DNA of 64,000 nucleotides from Acidobacteriota bacterium (GTDB lineage: Bacteria; Acidobacteriota; Blastocatellia; Pyrinomonadales; Pyrinomonadaceae): contig JADKBM010000011.1 of NCBI GenBank assembly GCA_016715115.1, positions 62,001-126,000 of the forward strand, read 5' to 3'. This document shows, piece by piece, positions 51,441-60,253 of this stretch. The translations under genes were made by a program, and so were the position numbers. The notes below the pieces were generated by a model. That model did no database searches. It worked only from the letters and a program-made list of their open reading frames with translations, and was not told where the DNA came from. The first letter of the stretch is position 1. Every line of letters begins with the position of its first letter.

Positions 51441-52169
51441 TCACCTGAAAGTTCCCGCGTCCTGAAATACATTAGGCGCGGGCGGGACGTTCGTTGATCC
51501 CGGGGCCGGAAAGACCTTCCGATAGGCTAACACATTGCCGGCGATGATGATCGGGATAACGAAATAGATTCCGACGCAGAAGGCCAGCATTCCGGCAAGA
51601 CTCAAAACGAAGCCGACGCCGTAAAGCCCGGCGACGCCGCCGAGATTGTTCCAAACCGCCCGGGCGCTGAGCGACATCGCCGCAAACGCTCCGAGATTGC
51701 GATCGACGATCAGCGGAAAGCTGAACATCAGAAGCGTGTGAAAGCAGACCATCGCGACGATCAGGACGAGATCGACGCCGAAAGCGCCGGCCACAAGGCC
51801 GATCAATTCGCCTTCGCTCAATTTCGAGCCCATCACGACCGCCGCGATGATCGGAAGATAAAGAACCACATAAACGATTATCATCGGTACGATCATCGCC
51901 AAGCCGACGATCAAGCCCGGAAGCCACCACTGAAACCCCTTCCAGAGTCCGTCGAAGACCACCGGTCGTCCGTCGATCCGTTCGAGATAGCAATAGAACA
52001 TCCCGCACATCATCGCGCCGAGCAGGATGTACATCGTCATCCCGCCGATCAGCGCGCCGACCAGCGTGACCGCGAAAAGAAGCCAGTAATCGGCCTTGAT
52101 GAGCTCGAAGGCCTCCTTCACACATTCGATCGGGCGGATCACGCCAACCTGGAATTCGCTTTGATTCAT
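51441..52169 (-). CDS. Multi-pass membrane protein, unknown
   Basis: 242 aa with about five to six hydrophobic helices (WLLFAVTLVGALIGGMTMYI, GLIVGLAMIVPMIIVYVVLY, FGVDLVLIVAMVCFHTLLMF, GLYGVGFVLSLAGMLAFCVG). The N-terminal FQVGVIRPIECVKEAFELIK and a Pro-rich C-terminal tail are cytoplasmic in the likely topology. It recalls DUF975-type proteins, without certainty. It ends 3 bp before the YtxJ-like gene, so it may lead that operon. Confidence 0.65.
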   Translation of the reverse strand: MNQSEFQVGVIRPIECVKEAFELIKADYWLLFAVTLVGALIGGMTMYILLGAMMCGMFYCYLERIDGRPVVFDGLWKGFQWWLPGLIVGLAMIVPMIIVYVVLYLPIIAAVVMGSKLSEGELIGLVAGAFGVDLVLIVAMVCFHTLLMFSFPLIVDRNLGAFAAMSLSARAVWNNLGGVAGLYGVGFVLSLAGMLAFCVGIYFVIPIIIAGNVLAYRKVFPAPGSTNVPPAPNVFQDAGTFR

Positions 52170-52223
52170 AAAAAAATGGCTACGGTTTTAGTCCGTAACC
52201 ATTATCCGATAATTGATTTCGAA

Positions 52224-54389
52224 TTAACAGTAGATTTTTTCGACGTAATCGCGGACCATCCGGTCGCTCGAGAACTGCGTCGTCAAAGTCGCGAGCGCAT
52301 CTTTCATACGACGCAGCCATTCGGTCGGAAGGCCGTTCTCGTCGCGCGAATAATAGGCCGGAACAATCTGATTTTCGAGTACGCGATAGAGCGATTCGGC
52401 GTCTTCGAAATCGATCAGCTCCTGGTCGTCGCCGACGTTCAATTCGCCGATCGAAAAACCGTTGACCTCGTTGTAGCCTTCTATCCACCAGCCGTCGAGG
52501 ATCGAAAAATTCAAGCCGCCGTTCATCGCGGATTTTTGCCCGCTCGTTCCGCTCGCCTCAAGCGGCCGGCGCGGAACGTTCATCCAGACATCGACGCCCT
52601 GTACGAGATACCGTGCGACCTCCTGATCGTAATCCTCGATGAACACCGCGCGTTTCTGCCAGTTCGAATCGTGATTTATGCTCATCAGATTCTGGAGAAG
52701 CTGTTTGCCGGTTAGATCCTGGGGATGCGCCTTGCCGGCGAAAACAAACTGCACCGGACGTTGCGGGTCGTCGACCAGACGCAGGAGACGTTCGAGATCC
52801 GTCATCACCAGATTCCAGCGCTTGTAGGCGGCGACGCGGCGCGCGAAGCCGATCGTCAGGACGTTCGCATCGAAGAGTTTTCGCGTGTCTTCGCGTTCGT
52901 TGATCGTGTCGAGAAGTCCGGTGTCCTTGGCGAGCGTGCGCTGTCTGATGAACGAGATCAGGAGTTGCTTGAGTTGCTTGTGGCTATGCCAAAGCTCGGC
53001 ATCGGGAATGCTTTCGATGCAGGCGCGCCACGCTGTTTGATCCGTCAGAAGTGACGGCCAGTTCGGGCCGATATGCCGTTCGTACAGCGCCTTGAGCGAC
53101 GGCGCGATCCAGGTCGGCGCGTGTACACCGTTTGTGATGTGGCGGATCGGAACGTCGTCCGAATCGGTACCCTCGGGAAACATCTTGAGCCAGAGCCTGC
53201 GCGACACCTCGCCGTGCTTTTCGCTGACACCGTTCGCCGAACGCGTCATCCGGAGCGCGAGCGGCGTCATCCCGAACCATTCGGTCTCGTCGTCCGGCTC
53301 GGTGCGTCCGAGAGCGAGAAATTCCTCTTCCGTTATCCTCAGAGACGAAACGAAGCCGCTGCTGAAACAACCGCGAAGTTTGTCGGGGGAAAAAACGTCG
53401 TTGCCGGCTTCGACCGGCGTGTGGGTCGTAAAAACGCACTTCTCGCGGACCGCGGCAACCGCATCCTGAAAGGTCAGTTCCTGGTCGGCGGCGAGAAATT
53501 CCCGCGCCAGTTCAAGCGTCAAAAACGCCGAATGACCTTCGTTCAAATGGTAGACCGATGGTTCAATGCCGAGTTTGCGGAGCAGCCTGACCCCGCCGAG
53601 CCCGAGGATCTTTTCCTGGACGATTCGCGTTTCTGAGTCGCCGCCGTACAAATGGCCGGTGATATAACGGTCGATCTCCGCGTTCTGCGCGACGTTCGTA
53701 TCGAGGAGATACAGTTTGATCCGTCCGACGCTCGCAAGCCACGCCTGGGCCAAGACCTCGCGACCGCGGATAAACACCGTCACCGTCAAACGCCCGCCGT
53801 TCTCGTCAAGCACCGGCGTCAAAGCGAGCTCGGAATCAAAAACGTCAAGATAGCGTTCTTCCTGCCAGCCATCGTGCGCGATCTTTTGCCGGAAATAGCC
53901 GTAGCGGTAGAGCAGGCCGATCGCAACCAGCGGAACGTTGAGATCGCTCGCCGACTTGAGGTGATCGCCGGCAAGAATGCCGAGGCCGCCCGAGTAATTC
54001 GGCAGGGAATTATGGACGCCGTATTCGGCGCAAAAATAGGCGACCGGGTTTTCGGTAGAGAACCGCCCTTCATTCTTCGCAGGCTCGGCAAGATAGTCGT
54101 GCATCGAATCCGTGAAACGTTCCAGACGCGCAACGTAATCGGCATCGAGCGATTTCTGCCAGAGTCGGAATTGCCCGATCCGTTTCAGAAAAACGCGCGG
54201 ATTCTGTTCGCACTTTTCCCACAACGACGGTTCGATCTCGCGAAAGAGTTCGACGCCCTCGCGGTTCCACGACCAAAAGAAATTCCGGCTCAGCGTGTCG
54301 AGATGCCGCAACGTCTCCGGCAATTCGCGCTTAAACTCAAAATCGTCCCGAAAACTTTGTTCGGGCTTCAAACTAACTGCTGACTGCAT
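52224..54389 (-). CDS. glgP: Alpha-glucan phosphorylase (GT35, short form)
   Basis: 721 aa from ATG 54,389 (MQSAVSLKPEQSF); the frame is open to 54,497 with other Met codons. The N-terminus reads LDTLSRNFFWSWNREGVELF, as in the TIGR02094-type family, then PVAYFCAEYGVHNSLPNYSG, VYHLNEGHSAFLTLELARE, FTTHTPVEAGNDVF and GVDVWMNVPRRPLEASGTSG followed by QKSAMNG, whose Lys should carry the pyridoxal phosphate. It releases glucose-1-phosphate from glycogen or maltodextrins in the cytoplasm. No other glycogen gene is adjacent. Confidence 0.92.
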   Translation of the reverse strand: MQSAVSLKPEQSFRDDFEFKRELPETLRHLDTLSRNFFWSWNREGVELFREIEPSLWEKCEQNPRVFLKRIGQFRLWQKSLDADYVARLERFTDSMHDYLAEPAKNEGRFSTENPVAYFCAEYGVHNSLPNYSGGLGILAGDHLKSASDLNVPLVAIGLLYRYGYFRQKIAHDGWQEERYLDVFDSELALTPVLDENGGRLTVTVFIRGREVLAQAWLASVGRIKLYLLDTNVAQNAEIDRYITGHLYGGDSETRIVQEKILGLGGVRLLRKLGIEPSVYHLNEGHSAFLTLELAREFLAADQELTFQDAVAAVREKCVFTTHTPVEAGNDVFSPDKLRGCFSSGFVSSLRITEEEFLALGRTEPDDETEWFGMTPLALRMTRSANGVSEKHGEVSRRLWLKMFPEGTDSDDVPIRHITNGVHAPTWIAPSLKALYERHIGPNWPSLLTDQTAWRACIESIPDAELWHSHKQLKQLLISFIRQRTLAKDTGLLDTINEREDTRKLFDANVLTIGFARRVAAYKRWNLVMTDLERLLRLVDDPQRPVQFVFAGKAHPQDLTGKQLLQNLMSINHDSNWQKRAVFIEDYDQEVARYLVQGVDVWMNVPRRPLEASGTSGQKSAMNGGLNFSILDGWWIEGYNEVNGFSIGELNVGDDQELIDFEDAESLYRVLENQIVPAYYSRDENGLPTEWLRRMKDALATLTTQFSSDRMVRDYVEKIYC

Positions 54390-54527
54390 AATTCCAAATC
54401 GCTCGGATTCCATCTCCTTCATAGTAAATGCCGAATTATCTATTGATTCATTAAGGAAAGCACGAAAAACTATAAACCAACGAGCCGATAGATTCAAATG
54501 ATTCGCGGAAGAAGGTTTCGACGAAGA

Positions 54528-55070
54528 TCAAAAAGCGTGATTGCGAAGAAAGGTTTCGGAATCGCGGACAGAGAAGAAGACGAGTCGGATCGAGACTATC
54601 GAAGGGAATTCCTCAAGAAATGAACGGATCGCCGCAGATGAGATCTGTGCGGCCTCGGATGACGGATAACCGAACGCCCCGGCCGATATCGAAGGAAAGG
54701 CAATCGAATTCAGACGGAATTCGCGCGCGATCTCGAGCGAATTGCGATAGCAACTCGCAAGCTGCGCCGCTTGATTCGCGCGATCGACGCCGTAAACCGG
54801 ACCGACCGTATGGATTACATAGCCCGACGGCAATTTGCCGGCGTTTGTGATCACGGCCGATCCGGTCGGCAGGCCATCGGGAAAACGGGTTCTCCTGATC
54901 TCGCGACATTCCGCGAGAATTTCGGGCCCGCCTTTGGCGTGGATCGCGCCGTCGACGCCGCCGCCGCCGAGCAGCGTCGAATTCGCGGCATTCACGATCG
55001 CGTCCGTTTTCGACTCGGTAATGTCGCCGATCTCGACAATCACGCTGCCGGCGGCAAATGTTTCGATCAT
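54528..55070 (-). CDS. Macrodomain protein (ADP-ribose-binding, YmdB-like)
   Basis: 180 aa, a single macrodomain. Binding motifs are GDITESKTDAIVNAANSTLL with GGGGVDGAIHAKGG, and later SISAGAFGYPSSEAAQI. Such proteins hydrolyse O-acetyl-ADP-ribose or remove ADP-ribose from proteins. It lies 17 bp after the DoxX-like gene on the same strand. Confidence 0.93.
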   Translation of the reverse strand: MIETFAAGSVIVEIGDITESKTDAIVNAANSTLLGGGGVDGAIHAKGGPEILAECREIRRTRFPDGLPTGSAVITNAGKLPSGYVIHTVGPVYGVDRANQAAQLASCYRNSLEIAREFRLNSIAFPSISAGAFGYPSSEAAQISSAAIRSFLEEFPSIVSIRLVFFSVRDSETFLRNHAF

Positions 55071-55087
55071 TCGCTTATTTTACGATT

Positions 55088-55753
55088 TCAATTCCGTTCG
55101 GCAAGCGCTCCGACCCGCATATAGCGATGGTGAATCGCAACAAGTGCACCGAACAATGCGCCGATTACGATCAGAATCGCCGTGACCTTGAGGTAATTCG
55201 TAAAATTTCCGAGTTTCATCAACCACCAGATGAGTCCAACTGGTATCCCGCCGAGTCCGAAGAACACCGGAAAAGCAAGGTTTCCGAATCGGAACGGCTT
55301 CGCGGGGTAAGAACGCGTGCCGAACAGAATCGGTTTCAGACGGTCGTAATCCCAGGCGACAAGGTACGTCGCGGCGAGCGTCATCAGAAGCGTGATGAGC
55401 CACGTTCCCTTAAATCCGACCGAAATCGTCAGGACCGCGATATTGGCGATTATCGGAAGGAACATCAGCGCTCCGAGATGAGCGGTCCGCGGGAAGAGAA
55501 GCAAGATCGCGGCGGTCAGCTGTGCCCAGCCGATGAACTGATAGTAAAAGCCGGTTTGATAGAGCGCGTTAAAATAATGTCCGACCGGATGCGAATCGGG
55601 AAGCACCGTGAACGGCTGGTTCAGGATCTTCGTGATGCTCGGCGGCGTGAAACCCGCGAACAGTAGGATGCGTGTCACGGCGGTAAGAGCCTGAAGATGT
55701 TTTACGGCGGTGATCCGTTCGTGCAGTTTGTCGAGCGTTGTTTCAAGTGCCAT
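55088..55753 (-). CDS. DoxX-like membrane protein
   Basis: 221 aa from ATG 55,753, supported by GGAGGAATTTCG just upstream; the frame is open 19 codons further. About six hydrophobic segments (TAVTRILLFAGFTPPSITKI, FIGWAQLTAAILLLFPR, LITLLMTLAATYLVAW, FPVFFGLGGIPVGLIWWLM) fit the DoxX-like family. The function in the membrane is unknown. It precedes the macrodomain gene. Confidence 0.7.
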   Translation of the reverse strand: MALETTLDKLHERITAVKHLQALTAVTRILLFAGFTPPSITKILNQPFTVLPDSHPVGHYFNALYQTGFYYQFIGWAQLTAAILLLFPRTAHLGALMFLPIIANIAVLTISVGFKGTWLITLLMTLAATYLVAWDYDRLKPILFGTRSYPAKPFRFGNLAFPVFFGLGGIPVGLIWWLMKLGNFTNYLKVTAILIVIGALFGALVAIHHRYMRVGALAERN

Positions 55754-55902
55754 CGAAATTCCTCCGCGGGTCTCAATTGATAACGCGTGTTCGGCGGAAA
55801 AAGGTTTCACGTTTCTTGTTTGTCAGTTGAAATTTACGTAAGATTTTAGTTTCGTAATTTCAATGGAAAGACGGCCAAAGCCGACAAAATGAGAGAAAAC
55901 AA

Positions 55903-56949
55903 ATGATCATACCTGTGAAATGGAGTGACGAAGGCGTCGTGATGCTTGACCAGCGATTGCTTCCGACCGAGGAAAAATGGCTTGTTCTTAAAACCTACAA
56001 CGACGTTGCCGATGGCATACGCGATATGGTCGTGCGCGGCGCGCCGGCGATCGGCGTTTCGGCGGCCTACGGCATTGCACTCGGGGCGAAGCAGTTCGTC
56101 GGGATGGACGTTGCGGATCTCGAGGACGAACTCGATTATGTTTGCGACGTGCTCGGCAAAACTCGTCCGACGGCGGTCAATCTGTTTTGGGCCATCGATC
56201 GTATGAAGCGCACCTTTCAGCAGGCGAAGTCAGCCGGCAAGTCGGTCGGCGAGATCAAGCAGATCCTGCTCGACGATTCGAAGGCAATCCACGAGGAAGA
56301 CATCGAAGCGCAAAGGATGATCGCACAATTCGGCGGGGAACTGATCGAGAATGATTCGACCGTTTTGACGCATTGCAACGCCGGGGCGCTGGCGACCGGC
56401 GGAGTCTGGGGCACGGCGCTTGGCGTCATCCGCGGCGCGATCAAACAGGGCAAGACGGTGTCTGTGATCGCCGACGAGACGCGGCCGTACCTTCAGGGCG
56501 CCCGTTTGACGGCGTGGGAACTCGATCAGGACGACATCCCGGTGACGCTCATTACCGACAATATGAGCGGCCATATGATGAAGAAAGGCAAGGTCCAGGC
56601 GGTCGTCGTCGGTTCGGACCGGATCGCCGCCAACGGCGATGTCGCGAACAAGATCGGAACTTATATGGTCGCCGTCCTCGCGCATCGTCACGGAATTCCG
56701 TTCTATGTTGCCGCGCCGCTGTCGACCGTCGATATGAATTGTCCGACGGGTGACGAGATCCCGATCGAAGAGCGCGATATCCGCGAAGTGACGCACGTCA
56801 AGGACATCCAGCTCGCGCCCGATGGAATTTCCGTCAGCAATTACGCTTTCGACGTCACGCCGAACGATCTGGTGACAGCGATCATCACCGAAAAAGGCGT
56901 CGCCCGCGCGCCCTACACGGAAAGTTTGCGAAAGCAGTTCGAGGATTAG
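55903..56949 (+). CDS. mtnA: S-methyl-5-thioribose-1-phosphate isomerase
   Basis: 348 aa, normal length. VVRGAPAIGVSAAYGIALG, the active-site THCNAGALATGGVWGTALGV (Cys about 158) and VVGSDRIAANGDVANKIGTY (catalytic Asp about 238) are all intact, and the end YAFDVTPNDLVTAIITEKGV is typical. It converts methylthioribose-1-phosphate to methylthioribulose-1-phosphate in methionine salvage. No other salvage gene is in the window. Confidence 0.96.
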   Translation: MIIPVKWSDEGVVMLDQRLLPTEEKWLVLKTYNDVADGIRDMVVRGAPAIGVSAAYGIALGAKQFVGMDVADLEDELDYVCDVLGKTRPTAVNLFWAIDRMKRTFQQAKSAGKSVGEIKQILLDDSKAIHEEDIEAQRMIAQFGGELIENDSTVLTHCNAGALATGGVWGTALGVIRGAIKQGKTVSVIADETRPYLQGARLTAWELDQDDIPVTLITDNMSGHMMKKGKVQAVVVGSDRIAANGDVANKIGTYMVAVLAHRHGIPFYVAAPLSTVDMNCPTGDEIPIEERDIREVTHVKDIQLAPDGISVSNYAFDVTPNDLVTAIITEKGVARAPYTESLRKQFED

Positions 56950-56968
56950 ACTTGGGCCTGAGCTTTGT

Positions 56969-57148
56969 TTATTCGCGCGTCAGATACGCGACGCGCCTTT
57001 TGTCCTCGGCATAGAACGAACGGCACCACTCGCCGAGCTTTGCCACGATCCCAACGTTGGCGACCTCGTTCCGGAACTTGAACGAGGGGATCGCGGTCGC
57101 CTCGACCGCCCGACGCCGGAGTGCCTGCGCGAATTTGCACGGCTGCAT
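56969..57148 (-). CDS. Possible 59-residue small protein downstream of the kinase
   Basis: The minus-strand frame from ATG 57,148 reads MQPCKFAQALRRRAVEATAI then PSFKFRNEVANV and ends RVAYLTRE before TAA. Codon use (very high GC in third positions) equals that of the kinase 24 bp upstream, and it is too short for common ORF cutoffs. A terminator for mtnA lies within its 3' end on the other strand. No family recognised, and no good Shine-Dalgarno seen. Confidence 0.35.
   Translation of the reverse strand: MQPCKFAQALRRRAVEATAIPSFKFRNEVANVGIVAKLGEWCRSFYAEDKRRVAYLTRE
56975..57001 (+). terminator. Rho-independent terminator after mtnA
   Basis: GCGCGTC pairs with GACGCGC across an 8 nt loop and is followed by CTTTT, 26 bp after the mtnA stop. 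Confidence 0.6.
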
Positions 57149-57172
57149 CCCGGATCCGGGGTTAGCTCCGCG

Positions 57173-59578
57173 TCACCTTCGCCGGACCGCGCTGAGCCGC
57201 CGCGCGAGCTCGACAGTACGGGCATCGTCGGGACCGAAGCGCGACTCGAACCACCCGTGGCTTTCGAACAGCAACGCCGTCCCTTCGCGGGTCTTTCGAC
57301 CGGCGGTCAGACACTCCCCGAGCGTGGCGTTCAGCTCGTGGCGAATCAGATCGTTGTTTCTGAGCGCCCCGAGCGAAGCGAGAGCGGAGCGGATGATCGA
57401 CTCCGCGCGTTCCGCGCGCCCCAGCGCCAGTTCCGATCTTGCCCTGATATTGTCCGCTGTGAAGTTGAGGGCCTCTGATCCCGGACGCGGGTCACGCTCG
57501 CGCGCCACGAGCGCGGCGGCCTCCACAAAGTTACCACGCGCGAATGCCAGTTTTGCCAGGACGAGGGAAAGCGACGGCAGATAGGCGATGTCGGGCGGGT
57601 TTTGTTTGAGCATTTCTGAGTAACGCCCCAACTCACGCTCGGCCGCCTGAAGATCGCCGCGCCGTAGCGCGATATCGATCAGGATATCGGACCCGATCGC
57701 GCCTCCGCCGGAAACAGACTCGCTCGCTTCTTTCTCGGCCTGCTGGAGGTCGCCGCCGATCAGGTAGTCACGGCCGAGCAGTCCGTGGAGACTATAAACC
57801 AACGGGTGGGCCGGCCCGAACCTTGTCCGGAAGAGTTCGAGCGCCTGCCGGTGGGCATCGGCAGCTGTCTCAAAATCACCGTACTGCCCAACCCGGAAAC
57901 TGCCATAATCGGTCAGCATGAACGGGAAGTTGTTCGTTTCGTTCGGATGCCGCCGCTGGATCGCAAGCGCGTCCGCAAGCAGACGGTACGACTCCTCGGC
58001 GTTGCCCTGTTCGTTGTAAACCCCGCTCAGGATGTACATGCTCTCAGCCACTTTCGCGTTGTCTTCGCCGAAGATCGCGGTGCGTATCCGGAGCGCTTCC
58101 CGGAGGTTGCGTTCGGCGTCAGAGCTGAGCTTCTGCGTTCGGTAAACGTCGCCGATCTGCTGGTAGACGTCTGCCTGCAACTCCGGGTCGTCGGCAAAAT
58201 CGGCGGGTATGTGTTTTTCGATGTCGCGCATCGCCTCAAGCACGCTGACGTCCTTTCGCCCGTTTGCACGGCCGAACCAATCGGGATTGGCGTAGGCGAA
58301 GATGCTCTGCATGAACTTGTTGATCTTCTCCGCGCGGACCTGCGCCGTTAGGGACTTGTTGCGCTCCTCGTTCGCAACTCGCGCATGTTCGCGGGCAACC
58401 TCGGCCTCCCAAGCGATTGCTGCGGTGCCCCCGACGAGGCTCAGGAAAACCAAAATGCCAGCGCCTGCCGCGAGCTTGTTGCGCTGCACGAACTTGCGTG
58501 CCCGGTAACCGATCGTGTCGGCGCGCGCGGCCACCGGCAGATGCTCCCTGTAACGCCGAAGATCATCCGACAGTTTTTCGACCGACGCATAACGTCGCCA
58601 CGGTTCCTTCCTGAGCGCGAAGAGGATGATGTTCCTGAGATCCGAGTCAAGCCTCGAACCGTCGATCTTTGCGGGAAAGACGGGTTCCGCTTCGCAGACC
58701 AACCGGAATACTTCCTGCGGCGAGCGGGTCGTGAACTGATACGGAAGGCCACCTGTCAGAAGTTCGTAAAGCACGACCCCGAGGCTATAGACGTCGCCTG
58801 CTGTCGTGATCTCGTCTCCGCGAACTTGTTCCGGACTCGCGTACTCGGGCGTCAGGACCCGGTTCAGAGTTCCGGTCAACGCGGTCGCGCCGGGTCCTTC
58901 ACCGAGCGTCTTGGCGATCCCGAAGTCGAGCAGTTTCGGGTTGCCCTCGGGAGTGACGATTATGTTCGATGGCTTGAGGTCCCGATGGACGATCAGCAGT
59001 CCGTGAGCATAGCTGACGGCAGAACAGATGTCCCTGAAAAGGCGGATCCGTTCATTCGCGGACAGGCCGTTCAGTGTACAGTACTTCATCAACGGCAACC
59101 CTTCGACGTACTCCATCACGAAGTACGGAAGGCCGTCGTCGGTTGCGCCTCCGTCAATCAGGCGCGCGATGTTCGGGTGGTTGAGAAGCGCCAGGATCTG
59201 GCGTTCGCGGTTGAAGCGGCGGACGAGTTGGTCGGAATCGATCACGCGTTTCAGGACCTTGATCGCGACCAGTTGCCGAAATTCGTCGCCTTCCCGCTCC
59301 GCCAAAAGGACGACACCCATTCCACCGCGGCCGATCTCGCGAACGATCCGGTAACGCCCGATCGATTTCCCGACCAACGGTGCGCTCCCCGAGAAGATCG
59401 GCTCCTCGATGAATCCCCGCGCGGGCTCGATCGATTCGATGAGGCACTCAAGCTCAGCGCGCGCTTCCGGATCGTCGCCACATTCAGACCTGATGTGTCC
59501 GAGACGCAACTCGGGCTCGAGCTCGCTTGCTTCGTGAAAGATACGCTTGATCTTGTTCCACGTGTCCGGAGACGTCAT
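57173..59578 (-). CDS. Membrane-anchored Ser/Thr protein kinase with TPR-like C-terminus
   Basis: 801 aa from ATG 59,578, which overlaps the sigma factor stop by 1 bp (TGATG). Residues 1-70 form an N-terminal region typical of acidobacterial/planctomycete kinases. The kinase domain has GRGGMG (83-88), the ATP-binding Lys108 in AIKVLK, HRDLKPSN (198-205) and DFG (218-220), so it should be active. One transmembrane helix (about 368-390, GAGILVFLSLVGGTAAIAW) is followed by an extracytoplasmic TPR-like region (about 410-790). Coupling to the ECF gene suggests it controls that sigma factor. Confidence 0.93.
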   Translation of the reverse strand: MTSPDTWNKIKRIFHEASELEPELRLGHIRSECGDDPEARAELECLIESIEPARGFIEEPIFSGSAPLVGKSIGRYRIVREIGRGGMGVVLLAEREGDEFRQLVAIKVLKRVIDSDQLVRRFNRERQILALLNHPNIARLIDGGATDDGLPYFVMEYVEGLPLMKYCTLNGLSANERIRLFRDICSAVSYAHGLLIVHRDLKPSNIIVTPEGNPKLLDFGIAKTLGEGPGATALTGTLNRVLTPEYASPEQVRGDEITTAGDVYSLGVVLYELLTGGLPYQFTTRSPQEVFRLVCEAEPVFPAKIDGSRLDSDLRNIILFALRKEPWRRYASVEKLSDDLRRYREHLPVAARADTIGYRARKFVQRNKLAAGAGILVFLSLVGGTAAIAWEAEVAREHARVANEERNKSLTAQVRAEKINKFMQSIFAYANPDWFGRANGRKDVSVLEAMRDIEKHIPADFADDPELQADVYQQIGDVYRTQKLSSDAERNLREALRIRTAIFGEDNAKVAESMYILSGVYNEQGNAEESYRLLADALAIQRRHPNETNNFPFMLTDYGSFRVGQYGDFETAADAHRQALELFRTRFGPAHPLVYSLHGLLGRDYLIGGDLQQAEKEASESVSGGGAIGSDILIDIALRRGDLQAAERELGRYSEMLKQNPPDIAYLPSLSLVLAKLAFARGNFVEAAALVARERDPRPGSEALNFTADNIRARSELALGRAERAESIIRSALASLGALRNNDLIRHELNATLGECLTAGRKTREGTALLFESHGWFESRFGPDDARTVELARRLSAVRRR

Positions 59579-60141
59579 CACGCACTGTCCTTCAGACGCG
59601 AATAAAGCCACGTCCGGGCCATCGTCCATTCGTTCTTGACGGTCGCCGGCGAGAGTTTCATCACTTCGGCGGTTTCATCGATAGTGAGGCCGCCGAAGAA
59701 CCGCAGTTCAATGATACGGCACTGCCTCTCGTCCAGATCCGCGAGTTGTGTAAGCGCCTCATCCAGGGCGAACAGGTCCAGGTCTCGTTCGGCGGCAAAG
59801 GTGATGGCCTCGTCGAGAGCGATCCGCGGCGCCCCGGAGCCGCGTTTCGCGGACCGGTGGCGGCGCGCGTAATCCACGAGGATCTTTCTCATCATCTGCG
59901 CCGCGACAGCGAAAAAATGGGCGCGGTTCTGCCAGCCAGCATTCTTCCAATCCGCCAGCCTGACGTATGCCTCGTGAACAAGCGCCGTCGTCTGAAGGGT
60001 ATGCCCCTCGCGCTCGTTCCGCATATAGCCGCTCGCAAGCCTCTTGAGCTCGTCGTATACAAGCGGCAACAGTACCTCCGGCGCGCGGTCGTTGCCGTCG
60101 GTCATTTCCCGCAGAAGAAGCGTGACATCATGCATAACCAA
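59578..60141 (-). CDS. ECF sigma factor of the acidobacterial kinase-linked type
   Basis: 187 aa. Begins HDVTLLLREMTDGNDRAPEV, then LPLVYDELKRLASGYMRNER, TALVHEAYVRLADWKNAGWQ and AAQMMRKILVDYARRHRSAK; region 4 is CRIIELRFFGGLTIDETAEV with LSPATVKNEWTMARTWLY. This matches the TIGR02999-type ECF group, usually encoded beside Ser/Thr kinases and without anti-sigma factors. It is the first gene of the sigma-kinase pair and is divergent from the big exported protein at 60,254, which may be a target. Confidence 0.92.
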   Translation of the reverse strand: MVMHDVTLLLREMTDGNDRAPEVLLPLVYDELKRLASGYMRNEREGHTLQTTALVHEAYVRLADWKNAGWQNRAHFFAVAAQMMRKILVDYARRHRSAKRGSGAPRIALDEAITFAAERDLDLFALDEALTQLADLDERQCRIIELRFFGGLTIDETAEVMKLSPATVKNEWTMARTWLYSRLKDSA

Positions 60142-60253
60142 TCAGGTATCCGACGCAACTACAGTATACAAGCCGCAAAAACAAAAAACTAGCCTATTAG
60201 CCGGTGAATTCCGCCTTGTATAACAGAGAAAAGAACAAGGAGTGCGTGACGCA

